DNA from: Micromonospora sp. WMMD1102
GTDB taxonomy: Bacteria > Actinomycetota > Actinomycetes > Mycobacteriales > Micromonosporaceae
Assembly (NCBI RefSeq): GCF_029626265.1
Contig: NZ_JARUBN010000001.1
Coordinates: 3,658,001 to 3,722,000 of the forward strand
DNA length: 64,000 nt
Reading direction: 5' to 3'
Part shown: positions 11,015-18,140 of the stretch, in pieces
How positions within the stretch are numbered: position 1 is the stretch's first letter
Layout of the letters: each line of letters begins with the position of its first letter
Position numbers and translations under genes: made by a program
The notes under the pieces: model-generated
The model's input: only the letters and a program-made list of their open reading frames with translations
The model's database searches: none
What the model was told of the DNA's origin: nothing

Positions 11015-11746
11015 TCACCGAGCCCGGGGCCGACTCAGCGGCTCCGGCGGACGCCCGGTGTACGCCCACTCCCCCAACGCCGAGCGGTCCACCAGCCCGA
11101 TCCCCAGCTCGCGGGCCAGCCGCAACCCGTCGCCGGCCGCGAAGAACCCGTTGGTGACGATCACGCAGATCTCGCCCCGGTGGATGCTGCGGCAGGTACC
11201 GGCGAAGCGCTGGACCGCAGCGCTGCCCACCCGGTTCGCCGGGCTGTGCCGCTTGCACTGCACCACGATCCGGCGACCGTCCGGGGAGATCGCCGTGATG
11301 TCCGCGCCCCGGTCGGCGGCGCCGCCGCAGACCGCCACCCGGGAGAAGCCCGACCTGCGCAGCAGCGCGGCAACCCAGTCCTCGAACTCCGCGCCGGTCA
11401 TCGTGTCGGTCGCCTCGACCCGGCGGGCGCGTAGCGCCGCGTCGGCCTCGACCTGGAACCGTGCCCGGACCAGCAGGACGACGATCGTTGCCCCGGCCGC
11501 CAGCACGGCCACCGCGATGACCAGCGACCAGACCGGTTGACGCTGGACGAAGTCGACGACCAGCCAGGCGAGCACCAGCCCGCCGACCGTACCGCCGAGC
11601 CACCAGCCCGAGCGGTCCGGCGCCCGGCCGGCGGCCCGGCGGCGGCGGGCGTACGGGCGTCGTGGGCGGAAGCGTCGGGTGCGGGACCGGTAGTGTCCCC
11701 GTACCCGCGTGCCGTCCCGGCGGGTGTACGACCGTACTCGCGGCAT
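11015..11746 (-). CDS. Membrane-anchored Mrr-like restriction endonuclease domain protein
   Basis: 243 residues. A basic N-terminus (many Arg) is followed by two hydrophobic segments (WLGGTVGGLVLAWLVVDFV and WSLVIAVAVLAAGATIVVLLV), then an Mrr_cat nuclease domain: GAEFEDWVAALLRRSGF, catalytic Asp in DRGADITAI and the QxK element IVVQCKRH, so the D-QxK active site is intact. The fold is that of type IV (modified-DNA-cutting) enzymes; many chromosomal membrane-linked forms have no proven role. ATG start at 11746 with GGAAGGGA upstream. It is divergent from a Trypco1 gene across 184 bases. Confidence 0.85.
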   Translation of the reverse strand: MPRVRSYTRRDGTRVRGHYRSRTRRFRPRRPYARRRRAAGRAPDRSGWWLGGTVGGLVLAWLVVDFVQRQPVWSLVIAVAVLAAGATIVVLLVRARFQVEADAALRARRVEATDTMTGAEFEDWVAALLRRSGFSRVAVCGGAADRGADITAISPDGRRIVVQCKRHSPANRVGSAAVQRFAGTCRSIHRGEICVIVTNGFFAAGDGLRLARELGIGLVDRSALGEWAYTGRPPEPLSRPRAR

Positions 11747-11930
11747 CCGGTCCCTTCCGGTCTGGACTCCACCGTTGGCGAACTGGACCTTCGAGGGTAT
11801 CCACCTCGGACAACTCGCCCGGGTCGACGACGGTCGGGCCGACGGGTAGCCGAGTGGACACGTCCGGCGGTGGTCGGTGCGGCGCCACTAGACTGGGCCG
11901 TCCGTGGTCGGGCGACCGGTGAGGACGGCG

Positions 11931-12353
11931 ATGACCTACTACGTGGAGATTCCGGTCGACGACGACAGCACGGTGCTGGTCGAGGTGACCCACCAGGTCA
12001 CCGGGGTCGCACCGGCCGGCCGGTCCCGGGAGGTGGTGACCCGGCTGACGGAAACCTTCGGCGAGGCGTTCGACCGGTTCCACCGGCTGGCCAGGAGCGC
12101 GGCGGCGCAGGCCCGGGACGCGGGCGGGGCGGACCGGGTGGCGATCGAATTCGGTCTCAAGGTCGCCGCGAAGGGCGGCTTCGTGGTCGCCGAGACCACC
12201 GGCGAGGCGCACATGAAGGTCACCTTCGAGTGGAACCGTGCCGCCGCACCGGCGCCGGTCCGCACGGAAGCCGAGCAGAACGGCGCCGGGGAGGGGAGCC
12301 CGGAGCGGGAGTCCCCGTCGACGGAGGCGTCCCCGTCCAGCACTACCGGCTGA
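11931..12353 (+). CDS. Trypco1 (trypsin-co-occurring domain, CU044_2847 family) protein
   Basis: About 140 residues. The core matches the CU044_2847/Trypco1 domain by its usual order: an N-terminal strand pair with acidic residues (YYVEIPVDDDSTVLVEV), a helix after the R-E-V-V-T-R-L-T-E-T-F segment, and the closing strands VAIEFGLKVAAKGGFVVAE and HMKVTFEW. The last 35 residues are a disordered acidic tail. In the literature this domain is associated with trypsin-like proteases and effector-associated domains in predicted conflict systems. The frame is also open from a GTG at 11904; the ATG at 11931 is at the domain edge. Its 3' end overlaps the convergent mannosyltransferase gene by 11 bases. 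Confidence 0.75.
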   Translation: MTYYVEIPVDDDSTVLVEVTHQVTGVAPAGRSREVVTRLTETFGEAFDRFHRLARSAAAQARDAGGADRVAIEFGLKVAAKGGFVVAETTGEAHMKVTFEWNRAAAPAPVRTEAEQNGAGEGSPERESPSTEASPSSTTG

Positions 12354-13914
12354 CCGGTCGCCCACCGCTCCGAGCCCGGCGGGCCAACAGCCGGCGGACC
12401 CGGTCGACCAGCGGCCAACGGGCCGGGCCGGTCGGCAGCTGGCGTGCCCGGCCGGTCGGCAGCCAACGGGCCCGGCCGGTCGGCAGCCAACGGGCCCAGC
12501 GGGTCAGCAGCCAGCCGGACAGGGCCAGGTCGAACAGCGCGCCCGGGACCTTGGTCTTGGTGGCCAGGCCGAGGCTGTCCGGCAGAGTGAGGAAGACCAG
12601 CCCGGCGGAGCCGGCGTCGAGCACGGTGCCCAGCCGTCCCCGGGGTGTGCGGGTGGCGGCGAGCACGGCGATCCCGGCGAGGACATACCAGGGGTAGCAG
12701 ACCGGACCGAGCAACGCGGTGGCGAGCAGGGCCACCCCGGCGCCGGGCACGGCGGCAGCGACGCCGCCGAGCATCGCCCGGCGCCAGGCGAGCAACAGGA
12801 CGGTGCCGAGCGCCAGCAGGCCCGCCAGCCGGGCGGTCTCGACAGCGCCGCCGAACGCCTCGGGGTGCCCCGCCGCCCGCAGGGCGTAGCCGACCGCCAT
12901 CCCGACCCCGGTCGGGATGGACGGCCACTGGACGTTGCCGGCGGTCGCCGGCCAGCTCCGGACGAATCCGAGGCCGTACCCGGTGACGCCGGCCAGCAGC
13001 AGAACGGTGCCGAGGGTCGCCCCGGCCAGGACCGCGCCGGCCGCGACCTGGCGCCGGCCGGTCCGCGCCCAGGGGACCACGGCGACCGCGAACGGCAGCA
13101 CCACCAGGGCGGTGGCCTTGACCGAGGCCGCGGCCCCGAAGGCGGCACCGGCCACGGCCATCCGGCCGACGACGGTACGCAGCTCGACCGCGGCCAGCAG
13201 CCCGAGTACGACCAGCCCGGCGAGGAAGGCGTCGTTGTGTGCTCCGGAGACGACGTGCACCAGCGGCAGCGGCCCGATCGCCCCGAGCCAGACCACCCGG
13301 GCCGGGTTCCCGCCGCAGTGCCGGGCCAGTCGGGCACCCGCGGCGGTGGCCAGCAGTACGCCGGCGACCGCCACCAGCCGGAGCAGGGTGACGGCGAGCG
13401 GCAGGACCCCGTCCGCCACGCTCGCGGCGAAACCCTCGACGGCCAGCCAGAGCGAGCCGTACGGTGCGGGTGCGTCCCGCCACATCGGCGAGACCGACTC
13501 CAGCCACCGGCAGGGCAGCCCCGCCGGCCCCACGGCGTACGGGTCCAGCCCTGCCCGGACGATCTCCCCCTGGCAGGCGTACGCGTAGACGTCGGTACTG
13601 CCCAGCGGCGGCGCCAGCAGCAGCGGTACGGCCCAGAGCGCTCCGGTGCCCAGCAGCCAGCCCGGTGTGACGTCGGCCTGCCGCAGTCGCCACCAGGCGG
13701 CGGCGAGTCCACCGGCACCGGCCAGCCACAGTCCGATCCCGACCGCCCAGCCGGCTCCCCGCCCGGCGCCCGGCCCGGCCAGCTGGGCGCTGGCCGCCAT
13801 CAGCACACTGCCGAGCAGCCCGACCCCGCGCAGCCGGGCCGAAGACGGCCGCCCGCGCAGCCAGGCCGACGACAGCCTCCCCCGCGACGGGGCCGGTGAC
13901 AGGCGCTCGCGCAT
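12343..13914 (-). CDS. MptB-like polyprenol-phosphomannose-dependent alpha-(1->6)-mannosyltransferase
   Basis: A polytopic GT-C type glycosyltransferase of 523 residues that would transfer mannose from a polyprenyl-phosphate donor on the outer face of the membrane. The first luminal loop has the MptB-like motif PLGSTDVYAYACQG followed by LDPYAVGP, with the acidic residue expected in GT-C active sites. About a dozen hydrophobic helices follow (e.g. ASVKATALVVLPFAVAVVPW, YPWYVLAGIAVLAATR). In actinobacteria such enzymes extend lipomannan/lipoglycan backbones. The C-terminal cytoplasmic tail carries an eight-residue repeat (ARWLPTGR) coded by a 24-bp DNA repeat. Start ATG 13914. Confidence 0.82.
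   Translation of the reverse strand: MRERLSPAPSRGRLSSAWLRGRPSSARLRGVGLLGSVLMAASAQLAGPGAGRGAGWAVGIGLWLAGAGGLAAAWWRLRQADVTPGWLLGTGALWAVPLLLAPPLGSTDVYAYACQGEIVRAGLDPYAVGPAGLPCRWLESVSPMWRDAPAPYGSLWLAVEGFAASVADGVLPLAVTLLRLVAVAGVLLATAAGARLARHCGGNPARVVWLGAIGPLPLVHVVSGAHNDAFLAGLVVLGLLAAVELRTVVGRMAVAGAAFGAAASVKATALVVLPFAVAVVPWARTGRRQVAAGAVLAGATLGTVLLLAGVTGYGLGFVRSWPATAGNVQWPSIPTGVGMAVGYALRAAGHPEAFGGAVETARLAGLLALGTVLLLAWRRAMLGGVAAAVPGAGVALLATALLGPVCYPWYVLAGIAVLAATRTPRGRLGTVLDAGSAGLVFLTLPDSLGLATKTKVPGALFDLALSGWLLTRWARWLPTGRARWLPTGRARQLPTGPARWPLVDRVRRLLARRARSGGRPVSR
12427..12498. repeat. 24-bp tandem repeat, three copies, inside the mannosyltransferase 3' end
   Basis: Unit GCCGGTCGGCAGCCAACGGG plus CCCG. 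The copies at 12451-12474 and 12475-12498 differ only at the last base; the copy at 12427-12450 is diverged in the middle. It encodes an eight-residue repeat on the minus strand, keeping the frame. Confidence 0.85.
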
Positions 13915-14058
13915 CCGGGCAGGCTCACCCGGGCAGGTGAACGTCCGCCCCGCCCCGGCCTACCTTCGGGCGAACTTCCGCCGACGCCCGCACGTCCCGC
14001 GAAGGCGGCTCGGCGCGGTGCTCCCACCCGCCCCGACCGGCGCGGTGCCCCGCCCGGC

Positions 14059-15387
14059 CTAGACGAACTCGGGATGCGGGGTGGGGACGGCCGAGCGGGT
14101 GGAGATCGAGTCGAGGATCTCGGCGGCCCGTACGGCGGTGTTGGAGAGCAGTGACGAGGAGATGCCGTGGCTGTGCTCGGTGCCGCCCTGGAGGTAGATG
14201 CCGGCCCGGACCTCGGGGCGGGTCCGCAGCCGGTAGTCCCGGTCCACCAGGGCCCGTCCGGCGTCGTCGCGCAGGCACACCTCGGCCACCTCGCCGAGCA
14301 GGTCGAACGGGTCGACCGGCCGGTATCCGGTGGCGAAGACCGCCACGTCGGCGTCGAGCACCGTCCTCTCCCGGCTGACCAGCGACTCGACCACCATCCG
14401 CACCCCGTCCGGAGTGCGGACGGTCTCGACCGGGCGGGTCAGGTTGAGCATCCGGAGCCGTTCGACGCCGCGTACCTTCTCCTGGTAGACGCGCCGGTAC
14501 AGCTCGTCGATGAGTTCGGCGTCGACGACGGAGTAGTTGGTGTTGCCGTGGTAGGCGAGCATCATCTCCTTCACCTCCGGCGGGGCGGTGAAGTACTCCT
14601 GCACGGCGGCCGGGTCGAAGATCCGGTTGGCGAAGGAGCTGTCGTCGGCCGGGCTGTAGCCGTACCGGGAGAAGACCGCGCAGACCTCGGCGGCGGGGAA
14701 CTCGCGGTGCAGGTGGTCGACGGCCTCCGCGGCGCTCTGGCCGGCGCCGACCACGACGAACCGGGTCGGCTCGGACGGCACCAGGCCGCGCAGGTTGGAC
14801 AGCAGGTCCCGGCTGTGCCAGACCCGGGTGTCGGCGGTGACCCCGGCCGGCAGGTACGGCCGCAGCCCCACCCCGAGCACCAGGTTGCGGGCCCGGTAGC
14901 TGACCGGCGCGGCGGAGCAGGGTCCGGCCTGGGCCAGTACCTCGAAGTGGTCGAGTTCGCCGTCGCGCCAGACCGGGCGTACGTCCACCACGTCGTGCCC
15001 GTACCGGACCATGTCGTCGACCTGGGCCGCCGCCCATTCGAGGTAGTCGTGGAACTCGACCCGGGACGGGAAGAGGTTCTTGTGGTTGATGAAGTCGATC
15101 AGCCGCCCCCGGCTCTGCAGGTAGCAGAGGAAACTGAACCCGCTGGCCGGGTTGCGCAGCGTCACCAGGTCCTTGAGGAACGACACCTGCATGGTGGCGT
15201 CGTCGAGCAGCATCCCCCGGTGCCAGCCGAAGCGGGGCTGGCGCTCCAGGAAGACCGCGCTGTCGACTCCGCCGGGGCCGGCGGCGCCCTCCCGGATGGC
15301 GATGGCCAGGGCGAGGTTCGACGGACCGAAGCCGATGCCGAGGAGGTCGTGGACGTGCCGATCGTCGCTGCGATTGGTTAGTGACAT
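14059..15387 (-). CDS. L-ornithine N5-monooxygenase (siderophore hydroxylase, SidA/PvdA/CchB type)
   Basis: FAD- and NADPH-dependent enzyme that hydroxylates the side-chain amine of ornithine (or lysine) to make the hydroxamate precursor. The 442-residue product has the FAD motif GIGFGPSNLALA at residues 17-28, the NADPH motif VVVGAGQSAAEAVDHL mid-protein and the closing FATGYRPVDPFDLL. The frame is open to 15489, but that would put the start against the iron box at 15490-15508; the ATG at 15387 leaves room for a promoter and starts just before the FAD domain. Next to the formyltransferase and with the NRPS and importer nearby, the substrate is most likely ornithine. Confidence 0.92.
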   Translation of the reverse strand: MSLTNRSDDRHVHDLLGIGFGPSNLALAIAIREGAAGPGGVDSAVFLERQPRFGWHRGMLLDDATMQVSFLKDLVTLRNPASGFSFLCYLQSRGRLIDFINHKNLFPSRVEFHDYLEWAAAQVDDMVRYGHDVVDVRPVWRDGELDHFEVLAQAGPCSAAPVSYRARNLVLGVGLRPYLPAGVTADTRVWHSRDLLSNLRGLVPSEPTRFVVVGAGQSAAEAVDHLHREFPAAEVCAVFSRYGYSPADDSSFANRIFDPAAVQEYFTAPPEVKEMMLAYHGNTNYSVVDAELIDELYRRVYQEKVRGVERLRMLNLTRPVETVRTPDGVRMVVESLVSRERTVLDADVAVFATGYRPVDPFDLLGEVAEVCLRDDAGRALVDRDYRLRTRPEVRAGIYLQGGTEHSHGISSSLLSNTAVRAAEILDSISTRSAVPTPHPEFV

Positions 15388-15489
15388 ACCTGTCCCATCA
15401 GTCTGCCGGCCGGTCGGCGGCGTGGTGGAGGACTGGATCCCGCTTCGGACCCGGTGCGGCTGGCGCGGACGGTCGACCATCCGTGGCAT

Positions 15490-15508
15490 TTAGGTTAGGC
15501 TAACCTAC
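15490..15508. promoter_or_regulatory. Iron box (IdeR/DmdR1 operator) shared by hydroxylase and formyltransferase
   Basis: TTAGGTTAGGCTAACCTAC matches the consensus TTAGGTTAGGCTAACCTAA at 18 of 19 positions, the best box in the window. It lies between the two divergent start codons (15387 leftward, 15566 rightward) and so can repress both under iron-replete conditions. Confidence 0.93.
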
Positions 15509-15565
15509 ACCAAGGTCAAGAACAATATGGACCGCCTGGCCAGTGCAGCGAAGAGGAGACCGTCG

Positions 15566-16525
15566 ATGCGGGTTGTGATGTTCGGCTACCAGACCTGGGG
15601 GCACCGCACCCTTCAGGCGCTGCTGGATTCCGAGCACGAGGTGACCCTCGTCGTCACGCATCCGCCCAGCGAGCACGCCTACGAGAAGATCTGGGACGAC
15701 TCGGTCGCCGAACTGGCCGGCAAGCACGAGGTACCGGTGCTGCTGCGCAAGCGCCCCGGCGACCCCGAGCTGATGGAGCGGCTCCGGCAGGCGGCGCCCG
15801 ACGTGATCGTGGCGACGAACTGGCGTACCTGGATCCCGCCGGAGATCTTCGACCTGCCCCGGTACGGCACGCTCAACGTGCACGACTCGCTGCTGCCCGC
15901 GTACGCCGGATTCAGTCCGCTGATCTGGGCACTGCTCAACGGCGAGCGCGAGGTCGGGGTCACCGCGCACCTGATGGACGAGAGCCTGGACGCGGGCGAC
16001 ATCGTGCTGCAACGCGCCGTGCCGGTCGGCCCCACCGACACCACCACCGACCTGTTCCACCGCACCCTGGAGCTGTTCGGCCCGATCACCGTGGACGGGC
16101 TGGCGCTGATCGCCTCCGGCCGCACCGACTGGACCCCGCAGGACCGCTCCAGGGCGAGCTTCTTCCACAAGCGTTCGATCGAGGAGAGCCGGATCGACTG
16201 GAGCTGGCCCGCCGAGGAGATCGAGCGGCTGGTCCGGGCGCAGTCCGACCCGTACCCGAACGCCTTCACCCACCACGACGGTGCGCGACTGCGGATCGTG
16301 GCCGCCCGGGTCTCCGAGGGCCGCTACGGCGGCACGCCCGGCCGGATCTTCTATCGGGAGGGCGACGGCGTGGTGATCGTGGCCGGCGCCGACGCGCGGC
16401 GCGGCCACCGACCCGGCCTGGCGGTCACCCGGGTACGCACCGACGACGGCCAGGAGTACGCCGCCGGCGACTACTTCCGGACCATGGGCGGCTACCTGAC
16501 CCGCTATCCGGACGGCCGGCTCTAG
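15566..16525 (+). CDS. Formyltransferase for N5-hydroxyornithine (methionyl-tRNA formyltransferase-like, CchA type)
   Basis: A 319-residue folate-dependent formyltransferase. The catalytic region is visible: the Asn of ATNWRTWIPPEIF, HDSLLPAYAG with the active-site His, and LDAGDI with the Asp, followed by a short C-terminal domain as in Fmt (IDWSWPAEEIERLVRAQSDPYPNAF). In hydroxamate siderophore loci such a stand-alone Fmt homologue formylates N5-hydroxyornithine using N10-formyl-tetrahydrofolate. A housekeeping Fmt would normally sit beside a peptide deformylase, which is absent here. ATG 15566 has AAGAGGAG upstream; a 13-codon extension to 15527 is possible but unlikely. Confidence 0.9.
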   Translation: MRVVMFGYQTWGHRTLQALLDSEHEVTLVVTHPPSEHAYEKIWDDSVAELAGKHEVPVLLRKRPGDPELMERLRQAAPDVIVATNWRTWIPPEIFDLPRYGTLNVHDSLLPAYAGFSPLIWALLNGEREVGVTAHLMDESLDAGDIVLQRAVPVGPTDTTTDLFHRTLELFGPITVDGLALIASGRTDWTPQDRSRASFFHKRSIEESRIDWSWPAEEIERLVRAQSDPYPNAFTHHDGARLRIVAARVSEGRYGGTPGRIFYREGDGVVIVAGADARRGHRPGLAVTRVRTDDGQEYAAGDYFRTMGGYLTRYPDGRL

Positions 16526-16609
16526 CCCGGCGGCCCGCCCGAACCGGTCCCGGCTCTGGGGACCGGTCCCGGAGCGCCAGAGCGCGGCCCGGAGCGCCGA
16601 CCGGCCACC

Positions 16610-16660
16610 GGTGGCGACCGTCCTCGGACACTCCCGCGCTCCCCGAGGACGACCGCCACC
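16610..16660. terminator. Hairpin terminator between convergent genes
   Basis: Arms 16610-16627 and 16643-16660 pair over 18 bp with two mismatches, around a 15-base loop. It sits between the formyltransferase stop (16525) and the convergent carboxypeptidase stop (16690), so it can serve both directions. Confidence 0.7.
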
Positions 16661-16689
16661 GGCTGTCGGCGGCCCTCGCCTACATAGCG

Positions 16690-17778
16690 TTACCGGACGC
16701 CCGGCTCCACTGTCAACGTCCCGGCCACCGCGTCGATGGTGGCCCGGGCACCGAGCGGGACGGTGAGCTGCCCGTTGCCGTGCCCGAGGCAGAGCCCGCC
16801 CAGCACCGGTACGCCGAGGTCGGAGAGGCGGTCCGTGAGCACCTCCGCCGCGCTCCACTCCCCCGGGTTGCCGACGCTGTTGGTGACCTGCCCGATCGCC
16901 ACCCCGGCGACCCGACCCAGCACGCCGACCCGGCGCAGCTCGGTCAACATCCGGTCGTAGCTGTACGGCGCCTCGTCCACGTCCTCGAAGAACAGGATCG
17001 CACCGTCGAGGTCCGGGAAGTCCTTCGCGCCGAGCGAGGTGGAGAGCAGGGTCAGGCAGCCGCCGAGCAGTCGGCCGGTGGCCCGGCCGGGCACCAGGAC
17101 CGGGGCGGCCGTCTCGGCCGGGTCACGGTTGACCACCACCGGCTCGGTGGTCATCACCGCCCGGCGCCACGCCTCGGCTGACTCCGGCCCGGTGCGGGTG
17201 TCGCTCCAGTTGACCATCGGACCGTAGAAGCCGACCAGACCGACCTCCCGCCACAGCCGGCCGTGCAGGCTGGTGATGTCGCTGAACCCGACCACCACCT
17301 TCGGGTCACGCCGCAGTCGGGACAGGTCGATCCGGTCCACGATCCGCTGGGTGCCGTAGCCACCCCGGGCGGCGAAGACGGCTCGGATCCCCGGGTCGGT
17401 CAGCGCGTCGTCCAGGTCGGCCAGCCGCTGCTCGTCGGTGCCGGCGAGGTAGCCGTACCGGGCGTAGACGTGCTCGCCCAGCTCCACCTCAAGGCCCCAG
17501 CCGCGCAGGATCTCGATGCCCCGGGCCATCAGGGTGGGGTTCGGGGTGCCGCCCGGCGACACCACCCGGACCCGGTCACCGGGGACCAACGCCCTGGCCC
17601 GGACCGGCGTCCGCACCCGGCCCGGCACCGCCCGGGCAGCCTGCGCCGGGTCCCCGGCGCTGGCGGCCAGCACCGTACCGCCGGCGGCGACCGCGCCGGC
17701 CCGCAACATGTTCCGACGGGACAGCGCCGCACCGCCGCCCCTCGGGATACCTTCGTCGACGAACTCGGGATCTCGCAT
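16690..17778 (-). CDS. LD-carboxypeptidase (S66, muramoyl-tetrapeptide carboxypeptidase family) with TAT signal
   Basis: Serine peptidase predicted to remove the terminal D-alanine from murein tetrapeptides. The N-terminus has a TAT signal (SRRNMLRAGAVAAGGTVLAAS), so it acts outside the membrane, unusual relative to the cytosolic LdcA but common in actinobacterial S66 proteins. Family markers: VVSPGG near the mature start, FAARGGYG, the nucleophile Ser in GFSDITSLHG, the Glu in FFEDVDEAPY and the His in CLGHGNGQ, giving an intact Ser-Glu-His set. Chosen start ATG 17778 has GGAGAGGA eight bases upstream; an upstream ATG at 17823 is open but lacks such a site. About 362 residues. Confidence 0.88.
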   Translation of the reverse strand: MRDPEFVDEGIPRGGGAALSRRNMLRAGAVAAGGTVLAASAGDPAQAARAVPGRVRTPVRARALVPGDRVRVVSPGGTPNPTLMARGIEILRGWGLEVELGEHVYARYGYLAGTDEQRLADLDDALTDPGIRAVFAARGGYGTQRIVDRIDLSRLRRDPKVVVGFSDITSLHGRLWREVGLVGFYGPMVNWSDTRTGPESAEAWRRAVMTTEPVVVNRDPAETAAPVLVPGRATGRLLGGCLTLLSTSLGAKDFPDLDGAILFFEDVDEAPYSYDRMLTELRRVGVLGRVAGVAIGQVTNSVGNPGEWSAAEVLTDRLSDLGVPVLGGLCLGHGNGQLTVPLGARATIDAVAGTLTVEPGVR

Positions 17779-18140
17779 CGGCGTCCTCTCCGTCGTGACG
17801 GTGCCGGCGTTCCTGGCCGGCACGCCGTCGAATGGGGCCGATGCTATTGACCGTCCACAAGCGATCCGGCCCGGGACGCCTTCGACCTCTGCCCCGCACG
17901 ACCGGTCAGACAGCCGTCGTACGAGGACAGCCGGTCATAGGACGGACAGCCGGTCAAACGACGGACGGCAGCCGTCGTACGGGGTCGAACAGGACGTCCG
18001 GGCCGGATCCTCCCGGCCGGTACCCGAGCGGACAAGCCCGGCGGGTCGGTTCCCGCGTTCGGCACCGCCGCCGGCCCGGCCGTGCCTAGGCTGGCGTCGA
18101 CAGGCATGGCCGCGCTCGGTCGAAGGCGAAGGGGGCTGCC
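17779..18140. other. Divergent intergenic region with paired direct repeats
   Basis: No gene seen in these 362 bases, which separate the leftward carboxypeptidase from the rightward debranching enzyme. It contains two direct repeats: GGACAGCCGGTCA at 17925-17937 and 17944-17956 (19-base spacing), nested inside CAGCCGTCGTAC at 17911-17922 and 17969-17980. The arrangement is compatible with a regulator-binding site, but no known operator was recognised. Confidence 0.5.

Noticed and set aside
15388..15489. Longer N-terminus of the ornithine monooxygenase
   Set aside because: Start would touch the iron box, leaving no room for promoter and leader.
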